Below, in pieces: positions 16,724 through 25,389 of a stretch of DNA of 64,000 nt. This DNA is from Nucisporomicrobium flavum. GTDB lineage: Bacteria; Actinomycetota; Actinomycetes; Mycobacteriales; Micromonosporaceae. Position numbers and translations under genes: made by a program. Where the stretch lies: assembly GCF_016464385.1 (NCBI RefSeq), contig NZ_JADMLH010000025.1, forward strand, positions 1 through 64,000, in the 5' to 3' direction. The notes under the pieces are model-generated. The model did no database searches. It was not told the origin of the DNA and saw only the letters and a program-made list of their open reading frames with translations. The stretch's first letter is position 1, and the number at the start of each line of letters is the position of its first letter.

Positions 16724-17908
16724 ATGACCGAGCTCAGCCCGGCCCGGCTGCGCCCGGGCGACCTGATGCGCGTCGGCGGCTCCGGCATCCGTGCCCGCCC
16801 GCTGCGCGCGGTGCTGTCGGCCCTGGGGATCGCCATCGGCATCGCCGCCATGACCGCGGTGGTCGGCATCTCCTCGTCCAGCCGCGCCGACCTCGATCGG
16901 CAGCTCGCGGCGCTCGGCACGAACCTGCTGACCGCCGGCCCGGGCTCCACGATGTTCGGCGAGGACGCGACGCTGCCGGACGACGCCGTGCCGATGATCA
17001 AACGGATCGGCCCGGTCACCGCCGCCTCGGCGACCGGCACGGTGGAGGACACGTCCGTCTACCGCACGGACCGGATCCCGAAGGCGCAGACCGGCGGCAT
17101 CTCCGTGCTGGCGGCCCAGCTCGACCTGCCCGCCACGGTCGGTGCCGCGATGGCCTCCGGCACCTGGCTGAACGCCGCGACCGGCCGCTACCCGGCGGTG
17201 GTCCTCGGCGCCACCACGGCCCGCCGGCTGGGCTCGGTGCCGGCGGTCCTCATCGGCGGCCGCCGGTACACCGTCGTCGGCGTGCTGCAACCGGTGCCGC
17301 TGGCCCCGGAGCTCGACTCGGCCGCGCTCATCGGCTGGGACGCGGCCCGCACGTACGCCGGCTTCGACGGGCACGCCACCACCGTCTACACCAGATCGAA
17401 GGAGTCGCAGGTGAGCGCCGTGCAGTCGGTGCTCGCCGCCACGGCCAACCCGGAGAACCCCGACGAGGTGAAGGTGTCCCGGCCCTCCGACGCGCTCAAG
17501 GCGCAGCAGGCCACGGACAACACCTTCACCCAGCTCCTGCTCGGCCTGGGCGCGGTGGCGCTGCTGGTCGGCGGGATCGGCGTGGCCAACACCATGGTGA
17601 TCTCGGTGCTGGAACGCCGGGCGGAGATCGGCCTGCGCCGGTCGCTGGGCGCGACCCGCGGCCAGGTACGCGCCCAGTTCATCGCCGAATCGCTGCTGCT
17701 GTCCCTGCTCGGCGGCGCGGGCGGCGTGCTCATCGGGACGGCCGTGACCTTCGCGTACGCCGCGGCGCAGAGCTGGCCGGGTGTCGTGCCGGCGTGGGCG
17801 CTCGCCGGGGGAGTGGGAGCGACCGTGCTGATCGGCGCGGTGGCGGGCTGGTACCCGGCCGTACGGGCGGCCCGCCTCCCCCCGACGGAGGCGCTGGCCG
17901 CGGCCTGA
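16724..17908 (+). CDS. FtsX-like (MacB) permease, export module 1
   Basis: 394 residues. N-terminal helix (about 25-45) followed by a roughly 220-residue extracellular domain of MacB periplasmic-core type. Three C-terminal helices carry the FtsX signature ('GGIGVANTMVISVLERR', 'EIGLRRSLGATRGQVR', ending 'WYPAVRAARLPPTEAL'). It works with the preceding ATPase and adaptor. Its length equals that of its counterpart in module 2 (394 residues), and the two align through most of their length by eye. Confidence 0.93.
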   Translation: MTELSPARLRPGDLMRVGGSGIRARPLRAVLSALGIAIGIAAMTAVVGISSSSRADLDRQLAALGTNLLTAGPGSTMFGEDATLPDDAVPMIKRIGPVTAASATGTVEDTSVYRTDRIPKAQTGGISVLAAQLDLPATVGAAMASGTWLNAATGRYPAVVLGATTARRLGSVPAVLIGGRRYTVVGVLQPVPLAPELDSAALIGWDAARTYAGFDGHATTVYTRSKESQVSAVQSVLAATANPENPDEVKVSRPSDALKAQQATDNTFTQLLLGLGAVALLVGGIGVANTMVISVLERRAEIGLRRSLGATRGQVRAQFIAESLLLSLLGGAGGVLIGTAVTFAYAAAQSWPGVVPAWALAGGVGATVLIGAVAGWYPAVRAARLPPTEALAAA

Positions 17909-17915
17909 CGGGCTG

Positions 17916-17950
17916 AGCCCCGGCGTCGACGGCTACTCGGCGCCGGGGCT
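17916..17950. terminator. Bidirectional hairpin terminator
   Basis: Perfect 10-bp inverted repeat (AGCCCCGGCG, 17916-17925, and complement, 17941-17950). It separates convergent genes and overlaps the end of the methyltransferase gene. No U-tract. Confidence 0.6.
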
Positions 17951-18670
17951 GCGCTCCCACACGGAGACGTGGCTGCGGCTGTCGGCGGTGAACGGCGTAC
18001 GGTCCCAGCCGGCCCAGCGTTCCCGGAGCCGCATCCCGGCCAGCCGCGCCATGAGGTCGAGCTCGGACGGCCACACGTAGCGGTGCGGCGAGGCAAAGGT
18101 GCGTACGTCGCCGTCGATCGTCCAGCGGTGATGGGACACCGCGATCTGGTTGGCGACGTCGTAGCGCTCATACGCGAAATGGTCCGGGGTGTCCGCGAAG
18201 ACGTGCGTCGTCACGCCCGGCGGCAGGCGGCGGAGCTCGGGAATGTAGTTCTCGACGACGAAGCAGCCCCCCGCCCGCAGATGGGCCGCCGCGTTGCGGA
18301 AGGCCCGCACCTGTTCGTCCTGGGTGGTCAAATTCGTGATCGTGTTCCGCACGAGATAGACGAGGTCGAACACGTGCGGGACGATCGCGGTGGCGAAATC
18401 GCCGACGTGAATCGCTATGTCGTGGCCGCCCGGCCGGGAACGCGCCTCGGCCGCCATCGCCGGCGACAGTTCGATGCCGTGCACCGTGACGCCGCGCCGG
18501 CTCAGCGGAAGGGCGATCCGGCCCGTTCCGATGCCCATCTCGAGAGCCGTGGAGAGTTCGAGGGCGGCCAGGAAATCGACGGCGGGGCCGATGACGGCGG
18601 GGTCGAACAGCTCCGGCCACAGCGTTTCGTAGTGGGCGGCGATCCATTCGTCGAAATGCGTCTCGGCCAT
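17933..18670 (-). CDS. Class I SAM-dependent methyltransferase
   Basis: 245 residues; methyltransferase domain of the type-11/25 group. SAM-binding motif I appears as 'ALEMGIGTGRIALPL', an acidic motif-II residue in 'VHGIELSP', and motif IV as 'DLVYLVRNTI'. The second half is a beta-rich extension ('RYDVANQIAVSHHRWTIDGD') seen in small-molecule methyltransferases. GAGGAA lies directly before ATG 18670, fixing the start. Transcribed with the DUF1232 gene five bases upstream. Substrate unknown. Confidence 0.87.
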   Translation of the reverse strand: MAETHFDEWIAAHYETLWPELFDPAVIGPAVDFLAALELSTALEMGIGTGRIALPLSRRGVTVHGIELSPAMAAEARSRPGGHDIAIHVGDFATAIVPHVFDLVYLVRNTITNLTTQDEQVRAFRNAAAHLRAGGCFVVENYIPELRRLPPGVTTHVFADTPDHFAYERYDVANQIAVSHHRWTIDGDVRTFASPHRYVWPSELDLMARLAGMRLRERWAGWDRTPFTADSRSHVSVWERSPGAE

Positions 18671-18675
18671 TTCCT

Positions 18676-19077
18676 CTACCGTTCCGGCTCGCGCGGCCCG
18701 AGGAGGCGCTCGATGAGGCGGGGCTCGCCCGGCCACGCCGCCATCAGCACCTCCCGCGGCACCTGACGTCCCGCGTACCGTAGTGCCAGCGCGACCACGA
18801 CGATGTCGTCGAGCGGACCGATGACCGGGATGAACTCCGGGATCAGGTCGATCGGACTGGCCACCCACACGCCGGCCAGGACGATGGCGATCTTCGCCCG
18901 GCGTGGCACGCGCGGATCCTTGCGCAGGCGCCGGACGGTGGTCACGCAGTCGGGGATGAACGCGGCGAGGTCCCGGAGCAGGCCGGGCGGCAGGCGCCGG
19001 GCCAGCAGGATGAGCAGCGCCCAGCTGGCCAGCAGGCACAGGATGGCGATGCCGATCCCGGCGATCCAATTTCGCAC
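18676..19077 (-). CDS. DUF1232 (YkvA-like) membrane protein
   Basis: From GTG 19077, 133 residues. An N-terminal hydrophobic helix ('IAGIGIAILCLLASWALLIL') precedes the DUF1232 core 'VPRRAKIAIVLAGVWVASP', 'IDLIPEFIPVIGPLDD'. The PIDLIPdFIPv..qlDD pattern is diagnostic of the family, whose function is unknown. In-frame starts further upstream (GTG 19110, 19182) exist, but the longer N-terminus would cross the divergent rph promoter region. Probable operon with the methyltransferase. Confidence 0.85.
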   Translation of the reverse strand: MRNWIAGIGIAILCLLASWALLILLARRLPPGLLRDLAAFIPDCVTTVRRLRKDPRVPRRAKIAIVLAGVWVASPIDLIPEFIPVIGPLDDIVVVALALRYAGRQVPREVLMAAWPGEPRLIERLLGPREPER

Positions 19078-19130
19078 CCGGATATTCCACCACGGGTGGC
19101 TCGCTCCCACTTCAACGTATATCGGACCGG

Positions 19131-19150
19131 TGGGCTTGCGGCAAGGCCCC
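19131..19150. promoter_or_regulatory. Rifamycin-associated element (RAE)
   Basis: TGGGCTTGCGGCAAGGCCCC, with inverted-repeat core CTTGC-G-GCAAG flanked by GGG/CCC. It matches the actinobacterial RAE as I remember it (GGGGCTTGCGGCAAGGCCC) at all but the first base. RAEs lie upstream of rifamycin-inducible inactivation genes. Here it is 57 bp before the rph start, overlapping the position of the -35 box. Confidence 0.85.
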
Positions 19151-19160
19151 GGTCGTCGCG

Positions 19161-19166
19161 CAGAAT
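19161..19166 (+). promoter_or_regulatory. Putative rph -10 hexamer
   Basis: CAGAAT, 10 bp downstream of the RAE and 41 bp before the rph GTG. With a 17-bp spacer, the -35 would fall inside the RAE at 19138-19143, which fits regulation by promoter occlusion or activation through the element. Confidence 0.45.
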
Positions 19167-19206
19167 CGTCGGCTGAGGGCACAATCTGCGACTACGGGGG
19201 CACTAC

Positions 19207-21801
19207 GTGCAGGACGTGATGCATGTGAACGACGTCGGCGGGACCCAGGTCGCGCTCGTCGGCGGAAAAGGCGCTCAGCTGGGGGAGCTGTCACGGATCG
19301 ACGGTATCCGGGTGCCGGCCGGTTTCTGCGTCACGACGAATGCGTACCGGCGGATTCTCGCGTCGACGCCCGCGATCGAGGATCTTCTCGATCGGCTGTC
19401 CCACCTGACGATCCACGACCGCGACGCGATTCGAACGGTCAGCGCGGACCTTCGCCGGACCCTGGAAACGGTCGACGTCCCGGACGACCTGGCGAGATCG
19501 GTTGTCGCCGCCGTCGCAGGGCTGGGCGAGCGGTACGCGTATGCCGTGCGGTCCAGCGCCACGGCCGAGGACCTGCCGACGGCCTCCTTCGCGGGCCAGC
19601 AGGACACCTACCTCAACGTCATCGGCCCGGCCGCGGTGCTCGAGCACGTCGTACGGTGCTGGGCCTCGCTGTTCACCGAGCGGGCCGTCACGTACCGGCT
19701 GCGGAACGGCTTCGACCACCGCAAGGTCCGGATGGCGGTCGTGGTGCAGCGGATGGTGTCCGCCGAGGCGGCCGGCATTCTCTTCACGGCGGACCCGGTC
19801 ACCGGCAACCGGAAGGTCGCTGCCGTGGACGCCGGCTTCGGGCTCGGCGAGGCCCTGGTCTCCGGCCTGGTGAACCCGGACGTCTACCGGGTACGCGACG
19901 GCGGCATCGTCGCCAGGACGGTCGCCGCCAAACAGCGCCTGGTCCTGGCCCTGCCCGAGGGCGGAACGCGGGTGGTGCCGGTCGATCCGGAGCGGCAGGA
20001 GCAGCCGGCGCTGACCGACGAGCAGATTCTGCGGCTCGTGCGTCTGGGGCGGCGGATCGAGGAGCGGTTCGGCCGCCCCCAGGACATCGAGTGGTGCCTT
20101 GCCGACGGCGACTTCCACATCGTGCAGAGCCGGCCGATCACCACGCTGTTCCCCGTACCGGCGTCCGCCGACGGGAAGAACCACGTCTTTCTCTCCGTCG
20201 GCCATCAGCAGATGATGACCGATGCGATGAAGCCCTTGGGCATCGCCATGTGGCAGCTGATCGCCATGGCGCCGATGCTCGAGGCCGGCGGCCGGCTGTT
20301 CGTCGACGCCACCGGCCGCCTGGCCACGCCCGCGGGCCGGGCCGCCTTCCTCGACCTGGCCGGGCGGTCCGACCCGCTGATGCGGGACGCGCTGGAGACG
20401 CTCCTGGAAAACGACGACTTCCTCCCGGCCGTCCCGGACCCGGCCACGGCCCCGCCGCCGACCGGTGGGTCGTCCGCGCCGATCGAGAATGATCCCGCCA
20501 TCGTCGCCGAGCTGATCGAACGCAGCGAGAAGTCGATCGCCGCGCTGGGGCACGACATCCGCACGAAGACGGGACCGGCGCTCTTCGACTACCTCATGGA
20601 CGAGGCGTTCCCGGAGCACAAGCGGGTCCTGAGCGATCCGCTGAGCATGCAGGCGATCATGGCCGGGATGGGGGCCACCTGGTGGCTCAACGACCGGCTG
20701 CGGGAATGGCTGGGCGAGAAGAACGCGGCCGACACGCTCACCCTGTCCGCCCCGGGCAACATCACGTCGGAGATGGGGCTGGCGCTGCTCGACGTCGCGG
20801 ACGCGATCCGGCCGCATCCCGAGGTGACGGCATTCCTGCAGCACGTTGAGGACGACGGTTTCCTGGAGGAACTGCCGACGATCCCCGGCGGGCTCGAGGC
20901 GCGCGACGCCATCGAGACCTATCTGGACCGGTACGGCATGCGCTGCGTCGGGGAGATCGACATCACGAGGCCGCGCTGGAGCGAACGACCGGCCACGCTC
21001 GTACCGCTGATCCTCGACAACATCAAGCTGTTCGAGCCCGGCGCGGCCGTACGGCGGTTCGAGCAGGGACAGCAGGCGGCGGAGAAGAAGCGGCAGGAGG
21101 TGCTGGAACGCCTGCGGGCGCTGCCGGACGGGGAGCGCAGAGCCGGCGAGACCGAGCGGATGATCGACCGGGTCCGCACCTTCATCGGCTACCGCGAATA
21201 CCCCAAGTACGGGATCATCAGCCGCCTGTTCATCTACAAGCGGGCCCTGATGGCGGAGGCGGAGCGGCTGGTACGCGCCCGCGGGCTCGGCACGGCGGAA
21301 GACGCCTTCTACCTGACGTTCCAGGAGCTGCGGGACGCCGTGTCCACCGGGCGGGCCGACAACCACCTCATCCGCCGGCGCAAGGACGAGTTCCGCGCTT
21401 CCCAGGAGCTCACGCCGCCCCGGGTGCTCACCTCCGACGGCGAGGCCCTGTCGGGGTCGTACCGGCGCGACGATGCGCCGGCGGGTGCCCTGATCGGCAT
21501 CGCCGTGTCCGGCGGGACGGTCGAGGGACGGGCCCGGGTCATCCTCGACCTGACGCAGGCCGACCTCGAGGCGGGGGACATCCTGGTCACGGCGTACACG
21601 GACCCGAGCTGGTCACCGCTGTTCGTGGCGGTCGCCGGCCTGGTGACGGAGGTCGGCGGGCTGATGACCCATGGGGCGGTGATCGCCCGGGAGTACGGGC
21701 TGCCGGCCGTGGTGGGCGTGGCCGACGCGACCCGGCTGATCAGGGACGGGCAGCGGATCCGCGTGCACGGAACGGACGGGTACGTGGAGCTCCTGCAGTG
21801 A
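19207..21801 (+). CDS. rph: Rifamycin phosphotransferase (Rph)
   Basis: Inactivates rifamycins by transferring the ATP beta-phosphate to the C21 hydroxyl. 864 residues, the usual RPH length, with the three-domain order of the family. An ATP-grasp-like domain (about 1-320) contains 'YAVRSSATAEDLP' and 'DPVTGNRK'. The rifamycin-binding domain (about 325-750) contains 'MTDAMKPLG' and 'APGNITSEMGLAL'. The swivelling phosphohistidine domain carries 'EVGGLMTHGAVIAREYG', catalytic histidine about 822. The RIF-specific middle domain distinguishes it from PEP synthase. GTG 19207 has a G-rich site six bases upstream. It is controlled by the RAE just upstream and is monocistronic. Confidence 0.95.
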   Translation: MQDVMHVNDVGGTQVALVGGKGAQLGELSRIDGIRVPAGFCVTTNAYRRILASTPAIEDLLDRLSHLTIHDRDAIRTVSADLRRTLETVDVPDDLARSVVAAVAGLGERYAYAVRSSATAEDLPTASFAGQQDTYLNVIGPAAVLEHVVRCWASLFTERAVTYRLRNGFDHRKVRMAVVVQRMVSAEAAGILFTADPVTGNRKVAAVDAGFGLGEALVSGLVNPDVYRVRDGGIVARTVAAKQRLVLALPEGGTRVVPVDPERQEQPALTDEQILRLVRLGRRIEERFGRPQDIEWCLADGDFHIVQSRPITTLFPVPASADGKNHVFLSVGHQQMMTDAMKPLGIAMWQLIAMAPMLEAGGRLFVDATGRLATPAGRAAFLDLAGRSDPLMRDALETLLENDDFLPAVPDPATAPPPTGGSSAPIENDPAIVAELIERSEKSIAALGHDIRTKTGPALFDYLMDEAFPEHKRVLSDPLSMQAIMAGMGATWWLNDRLREWLGEKNAADTLTLSAPGNITSEMGLALLDVADAIRPHPEVTAFLQHVEDDGFLEELPTIPGGLEARDAIETYLDRYGMRCVGEIDITRPRWSERPATLVPLILDNIKLFEPGAAVRRFEQGQQAAEKKRQEVLERLRALPDGERRAGETERMIDRVRTFIGYREYPKYGIISRLFIYKRALMAEAERLVRARGLGTAEDAFYLTFQELRDAVSTGRADNHLIRRRKDEFRASQELTPPRVLTSDGEALSGSYRRDDAPAGALIGIAVSGGTVEGRARVILDLTQADLEAGDILVTAYTDPSWSPLFVAVAGLVTEVGGLMTHGAVIAREYGLPAVVGVADATRLIRDGQRIRVHGTDGYVELLQ

Positions 21802-21811
21802 CCTGTCGGCG

Positions 21812-22996
21812 TCACGGGGAGGCGAGCGCCTCGGTGGGAGGCAGCCGGGCGGCGCGTACCGCGGGGTAGACGCCGGCGATGACTCCCACGAGCGTCGCGC
21901 CTCCGAGGCCGGCCGCCGCGACCCAGGAGGGAATCGAGACCGGCCAGGAGTGCCCCATCGCGTACGCGACGACCGCGCCCGAGCCCAGCGCTGTGCCGGC
22001 CACCCCGCCCAGCACCGACAGCGCCGTCGACTCGGCCAGGAACTGGAGGCGGATGTGGCCACGGCGGGCGCCCAGCGCGCGGCGGAGACCGATCTCGCGG
22101 CGTCGTTCCAGCACCGAGACCACCATGGTGTTGGCCACCCCGACCGCGCCCACCAGCACCGCCACGCCGGCCAGCCCGAGCACCAGGGACCCGAACGTCG
22201 TCGCGGTCGCCCGCTTCGCCGCGAGGGCGTCCGAGGGCCGGGAGACGTCGACCATCCCCGGCAGGCGCGGGTTCACGGTCGCGGGCAGCACGGCACGGAC
22301 GTCCTCGAGGTTCGCCTCGGCCGCTCGTACGTAAAGGACCGTGGGGTGGCCGTCGAAGCCGAGGGCCCGCTCGGCGACCTCCCACCCGACCACGACCGAG
22401 GTGTCCAGGTCGGGCGCGAGCGGCGCCGGCGCGAGGACCCCGGCGACGACGAACCGGCGGTTGCCGATGGTGATCTGGGGCAGCGGCTCGCCGGGACGCA
22501 CGGCGGCGACGCCGAGGCGGGACCCCGCCTCCCACCCGAGCACCGCCACCGGGAAGCGCGCGGTGGCCTCGGTCAGGAAACGCCCCGAGCTCAGCCGTGC
22601 GCCGATCGCGGGAAGCAGATCCGTACGGCCGGCCAGCACGGTGAGTCCGGAGGCGTCATGCTCGTCGACGCGGTCCGACCGGCGGGCCACGGTGTGCAGG
22701 TTGGCGACCGCGCTGACCTCGGCGACGGGCCCGATTCGGCGGACCATGCCGATCGACTCCGCCGGCAGGGGCTCCGGCTGATCGCCCACGGTGACCGGGT
22801 GCACCCGGAGAAGGTTGGTGCCGAGCGTGGCCAGCCGCGCGTCCAGGGCCCGCCCGCTCGAGGCCGGGACCCCGGTCACGACGACCATCGTGGCGATCCC
22901 GATGGCGATGCCCAGGGCCGACAGGGCGGCGCGGGCCTTCCGGGTACGCAGGCCGTGCAGTCCCAGGAGCACGACGTCCACCGGTGTCAGGCGCAT
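21812..22996 (-). CDS. FtsX-like (MacB) permease, export module 2
   Basis: 394 residues with the same plan as the module 1 permease: N-terminal helix, extracellular core domain, then three helices with 'GAVGVANTMVVSVLERR', 'EIGLRRALGARRGHIR' and the ending 'VYPAVRAARLPPTEAL'. Shared segments such as 'LRTRKARAALSALGIA' and 'LGTNLLRV' indicate common ancestry with module 1. Last gene of its operon. Its start overlaps the end of the ATPase gene by 10 bp. Convergent with rph. Confidence 0.93.
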   Translation of the reverse strand: MRLTPVDVVLLGLHGLRTRKARAALSALGIAIGIATMVVVTGVPASSGRALDARLATLGTNLLRVHPVTVGDQPEPLPAESIGMVRRIGPVAEVSAVANLHTVARRSDRVDEHDASGLTVLAGRTDLLPAIGARLSSGRFLTEATARFPVAVLGWEAGSRLGVAAVRPGEPLPQITIGNRRFVVAGVLAPAPLAPDLDTSVVVGWEVAERALGFDGHPTVLYVRAAEANLEDVRAVLPATVNPRLPGMVDVSRPSDALAAKRATATTFGSLVLGLAGVAVLVGAVGVANTMVVSVLERRREIGLRRALGARRGHIRLQFLAESTALSVLGGVAGTALGSGAVVAYAMGHSWPVSIPSWVAAAGLGGATLVGVIAGVYPAVRAARLPPTEALASP

Positions 22997-23679
22997 GGTG
23001 TGCCGCCCTCGGCATGGTCCGAGACGATCCGGCCGTCGCGTACGGTGACGCGCCGGGGCAGGCGCGCGGCGATGTCCGCGTCATGGGTGATCACCGCGAT
23101 GGTGGCGCCGTCGGCGTGCAGCCCGGTCAGCAGGTTCAGCACGGAATCTCCCGTCGCGGTGTCCAGCGCGCCGGTCGGCTCGTCGGCGAGGATCAGGTCG
23201 GGCTCGTTGACCACAGCGCGGGCGATCGCGACCCGTTGTTTCTCGCCGCCGGACAGCTGGTGGGGAAGGTGCCGCAGGCGGTGGCCCAGCCCGACCCGCT
23301 CCAGGGCCTGTTCCGCCAGCCGTCTGCGCCTGCGGCGCGGAACCCCGGCGTAGAGCAGCCCGGTCGCGACGTTCTCCACGGCGGTGGTGCCCTCGGTGAG
23401 GTGGAACTGCTGGAAGACGAAGCCGAGCCGGGCGCCGCGCAGGTCCGACAGGCGGCGGTCGGAGAGCCGCGTGACGTCCTCACCGCCGATGCGGACGGTG
23501 CCCCGGGACGGCAGGTCGAGCGTTCCCATGATGTTGAGCAGCGTCGACTTGCCGGAGCCGGAGGGGCCGACGATCCCCAGCAGCTCGCCGCGGGTCACGA
23601 CCAGCGAGACGTCGTCGAGGGCCCGCACCCCGCCCGGATACTCCCGGGTGACCCGCTCCAGCGCGAGAACCTCGGTCAT
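22987..23679 (-). CDS. MacB/LolD-type ABC ATPase, export module 2
   Basis: 230 residues. Walker A 'GPSGSGKST', Q-loop 'GFVFQQFHL', signature 'LSGGEKQRVAIARA', Walker B 'LILADEPTGALDT', H-loop 'IAVITHD'. By eye it is closely similar to the module 1 ATPase, including 'GLLYAGVPRR' and the 'QQFHL' context. ATG 23679 overlaps the adaptor stop (ATGA). Pairs with the FtsX-like permease. Confidence 0.93.
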   Translation of the reverse strand: MTEVLALERVTREYPGGVRALDDVSLVVTRGELLGIVGPSGSGKSTLLNIMGTLDLPSRGTVRIGGEDVTRLSDRRLSDLRGARLGFVFQQFHLTEGTTAVENVATGLLYAGVPRRRRRRLAEQALERVGLGHRLRHLPHQLSGGEKQRVAIARAVVNEPDLILADEPTGALDTATGDSVLNLLTGLHADGATIAVITHDADIAARLPRRVTVRDGRIVSDHAEGGTPCA

Positions 23680-24731
23680 CCGGCATCCACCACCGTCAGG
23701 CCCGCGGTGATGCCGGCGCCACTGACCTCGACCATGCCGCCCGCGAACACGCCGGTGGTGGCGGCGACCAGACCGCCGCCGGGGTGCTGCAGGGCGTACC
23801 CGCCTTCGCGGAGCGCGACGAGCGCGGTGACCGGGACCATGAGCACGTTCCTGCGGGCCGCCGTCGTGAAGCGGACCTGGACGGGCGCGGCATCGAGCGC
23901 GGCCAGGCTCTTGCCGGCGGACGGCTTCACCGTCACGGTGCGCTTGGGCGGTTCGGCGGAGCCGGGGGAACCGGCGTCCGCGACGATGGACCGGCTGACG
24001 GCACTCACCTTGCCGGGCACCTCCCGGCCGTCGGGCAGGACCACCGCGACCTTCGCGCCGAGCCGGACCGTACGAGCGTCCCCGGCGGTCATGGGGATCG
24101 TCACCACCTTGGTCTTCGCGGTCGTCCGCAGCACGACCCCGTCCGCCGGGGCGCCGAGGTCGGCGATCACCTCGCTGACCCGGGCGGGCCCGGGCACGAC
24201 CACCACCTGGCCGGGTCGCAGCGTGCCGGGAGGCGTCACCCCGAGCCGCTGCTGCCACTTCTTGACCGCGTCCAGCATCGGCTGGTCCACCGTGTCCGCC
24301 CTGCCGGCGCGGCTCGGATAGCCCAGTGCGCGCAGATTGCGGCGCAGTTGCAGCACGTCGTTGCCGGTCAGGCCGACCCGGTCGATCGCGCGGAACACCG
24401 GGGTGTCGCCGTAGAGGACCACGACGGGTTGATCGTTGACGCGGAACAGCTCGGCGCCGCGGCGTACGGCGGCGCCCGGCTTCGGCAGCCGGGTCAGCAC
24501 ACCGCTCCCGGTGGCACGCACCTCACGGGCCGCGCCGAAGCCGAGCGTGGCCGGCACCAGCCTGCTGTCGGAGAGGTTCCCGCGCTGGACCGTCGTCGTG
24601 GCCACCGACGGGGTGATCACCTGCGGTGGCGCGGGCGGCCCGGTGCGCAGGGTCGCCACGGCCGCGCCCGTACCGGCGCCGGCCCCGGCCATGGCCAGGG
24701 CGACGGCCAGCAGGCTAGTCCTTCTTCGCAC
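23676..24731 (-). CDS. Membrane-fusion adaptor with peptidoglycan-binding domain, export module 2
   Basis: 351 residues from GTG 24731. Signal or anchor segment, then half of a lipoyl hairpin ('ATGSGVLTRLPKPGAAVRRG') and an inserted PG_binding_1-like domain ('DVLQLRRNLRALGYPS', 'MLDAVKKWQQRLGV'). The remaining hairpin ('LGAPADGVVLRTT') and MacA-like beta domains follow, ending 'VEVSGAGITAGLTV' as in the module 1 adaptor ('VEVSGAGITDGTTV'). Its start overlaps the lipoprotein gene by 17 bp. Links the ABC pump to the cell wall. Confidence 0.87.
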   Translation of the reverse strand: MRRRTSLLAVALAMAGAGAGTGAAVATLRTGPPAPPQVITPSVATTTVQRGNLSDSRLVPATLGFGAAREVRATGSGVLTRLPKPGAAVRRGAELFRVNDQPVVVLYGDTPVFRAIDRVGLTGNDVLQLRRNLRALGYPSRAGRADTVDQPMLDAVKKWQQRLGVTPPGTLRPGQVVVVPGPARVSEVIADLGAPADGVVLRTTAKTKVVTIPMTAGDARTVRLGAKVAVVLPDGREVPGKVSAVSRSIVADAGSPGSAEPPKRTVTVKPSAGKSLAALDAAPVQVRFTTAARRNVLMVPVTALVALREGGYALQHPGGGLVAATTGVFAGGMVEVSGAGITAGLTVVDAG

Positions 24732-25287
24732 CGAAGGCCTCCAGCATGCACTGCCGCTCCAGCTGCTGCTGATTCTCGGGAACCGGGGTGTCGCTGCTGT
24801 CGTACGTCCACTCGCCGGGCTTGGTCACGTGCACCATGAGCCCGTGGGCGCGCAGGCAGCGCACGTTCTCCTGCCACTGCGCCGCGAAGTCCGGGTTGCG
24901 GTCCGGGTCGGTCTCCACCGGTTCGAGCGGCTTCTGCGGAGCGCAGGCGGTGTACGCGGCCTTCGGCTCACCGCTGCTGTCGAGCAGGCGCTTGCCCGTT
25001 CCGACAGCCGGCGCCGCGACGTCCTTCTCCTTCGACCGTTCCTTGACGCCGTGCGAGAACAGACAGTCCTGGTACGCGTCCCAGAACCGGGCCTTCTCGT
25101 CGTCGGTCATGTCGAGGCGCAGTTGAACGCCCCGCGGGGTCCCGGCAGCCTGGGACGTTCGCGCGGCCGCCGGGGCGCTCTCCAGCGTCGCCACCCTCGG
25201 CGGCTGATGATCGGCGTTGCCTGACGAGCAACTGCTCAGGAGTACCAGGGCGGCGGCGACGAACGACGTCTGACGGAGGCGATTCAT
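24715..25287 (-). CDS. Lipoprotein with paired-cysteine repeats, export module 2
   Basis: 190 residues from ATG 25287. Signal peptide with lipobox VLLSSC, then a mature domain with two C-L-x-x-H-G units ('DCLFSHGV' and 'RCLRAHGL'). Each is followed by a second cysteine ('TACAPQK' and 'RQCMLEAFG'), giving the same four-cysteine spacing idea as the module 1 lipoprotein although overall similarity is low. First gene of the efflux operon, divergent from the response-regulator gene. No strong Shine-Dalgarno sequence. Function unknown. Confidence 0.85.
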   Translation of the reverse strand: MNRLRQTSFVAAALVLLSSCSSGNADHQPPRVATLESAPAAARTSQAAGTPRGVQLRLDMTDDEKARFWDAYQDCLFSHGVKERSKEKDVAAPAVGTGKRLLDSSGEPKAAYTACAPQKPLEPVETDPDRNPDFAAQWQENVRCLRAHGLMVHVTKPGEWTYDSSDTPVPENQQQLERQCMLEAFGAKKD

Positions 25288-25389
25288 GGGCAGGGAGTCT
25301 GGCGGCGACTTGTCATGGTCCTGTTGTGATCGCGTAGTGCTTCCGTTCGCCGCCCGGTGCGGTACCGCGCCGGTCCTAGACTCGCCGCC

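Noticed and set aside
19207..21801. Phosphoenolpyruvate synthase
   Set aside because: The order of domains, length of 864 residues and 'MTDAMKPLG' and 'APGNITSEMGLAL' segments match rifamycin phosphotransferase, and an RAE precedes it.
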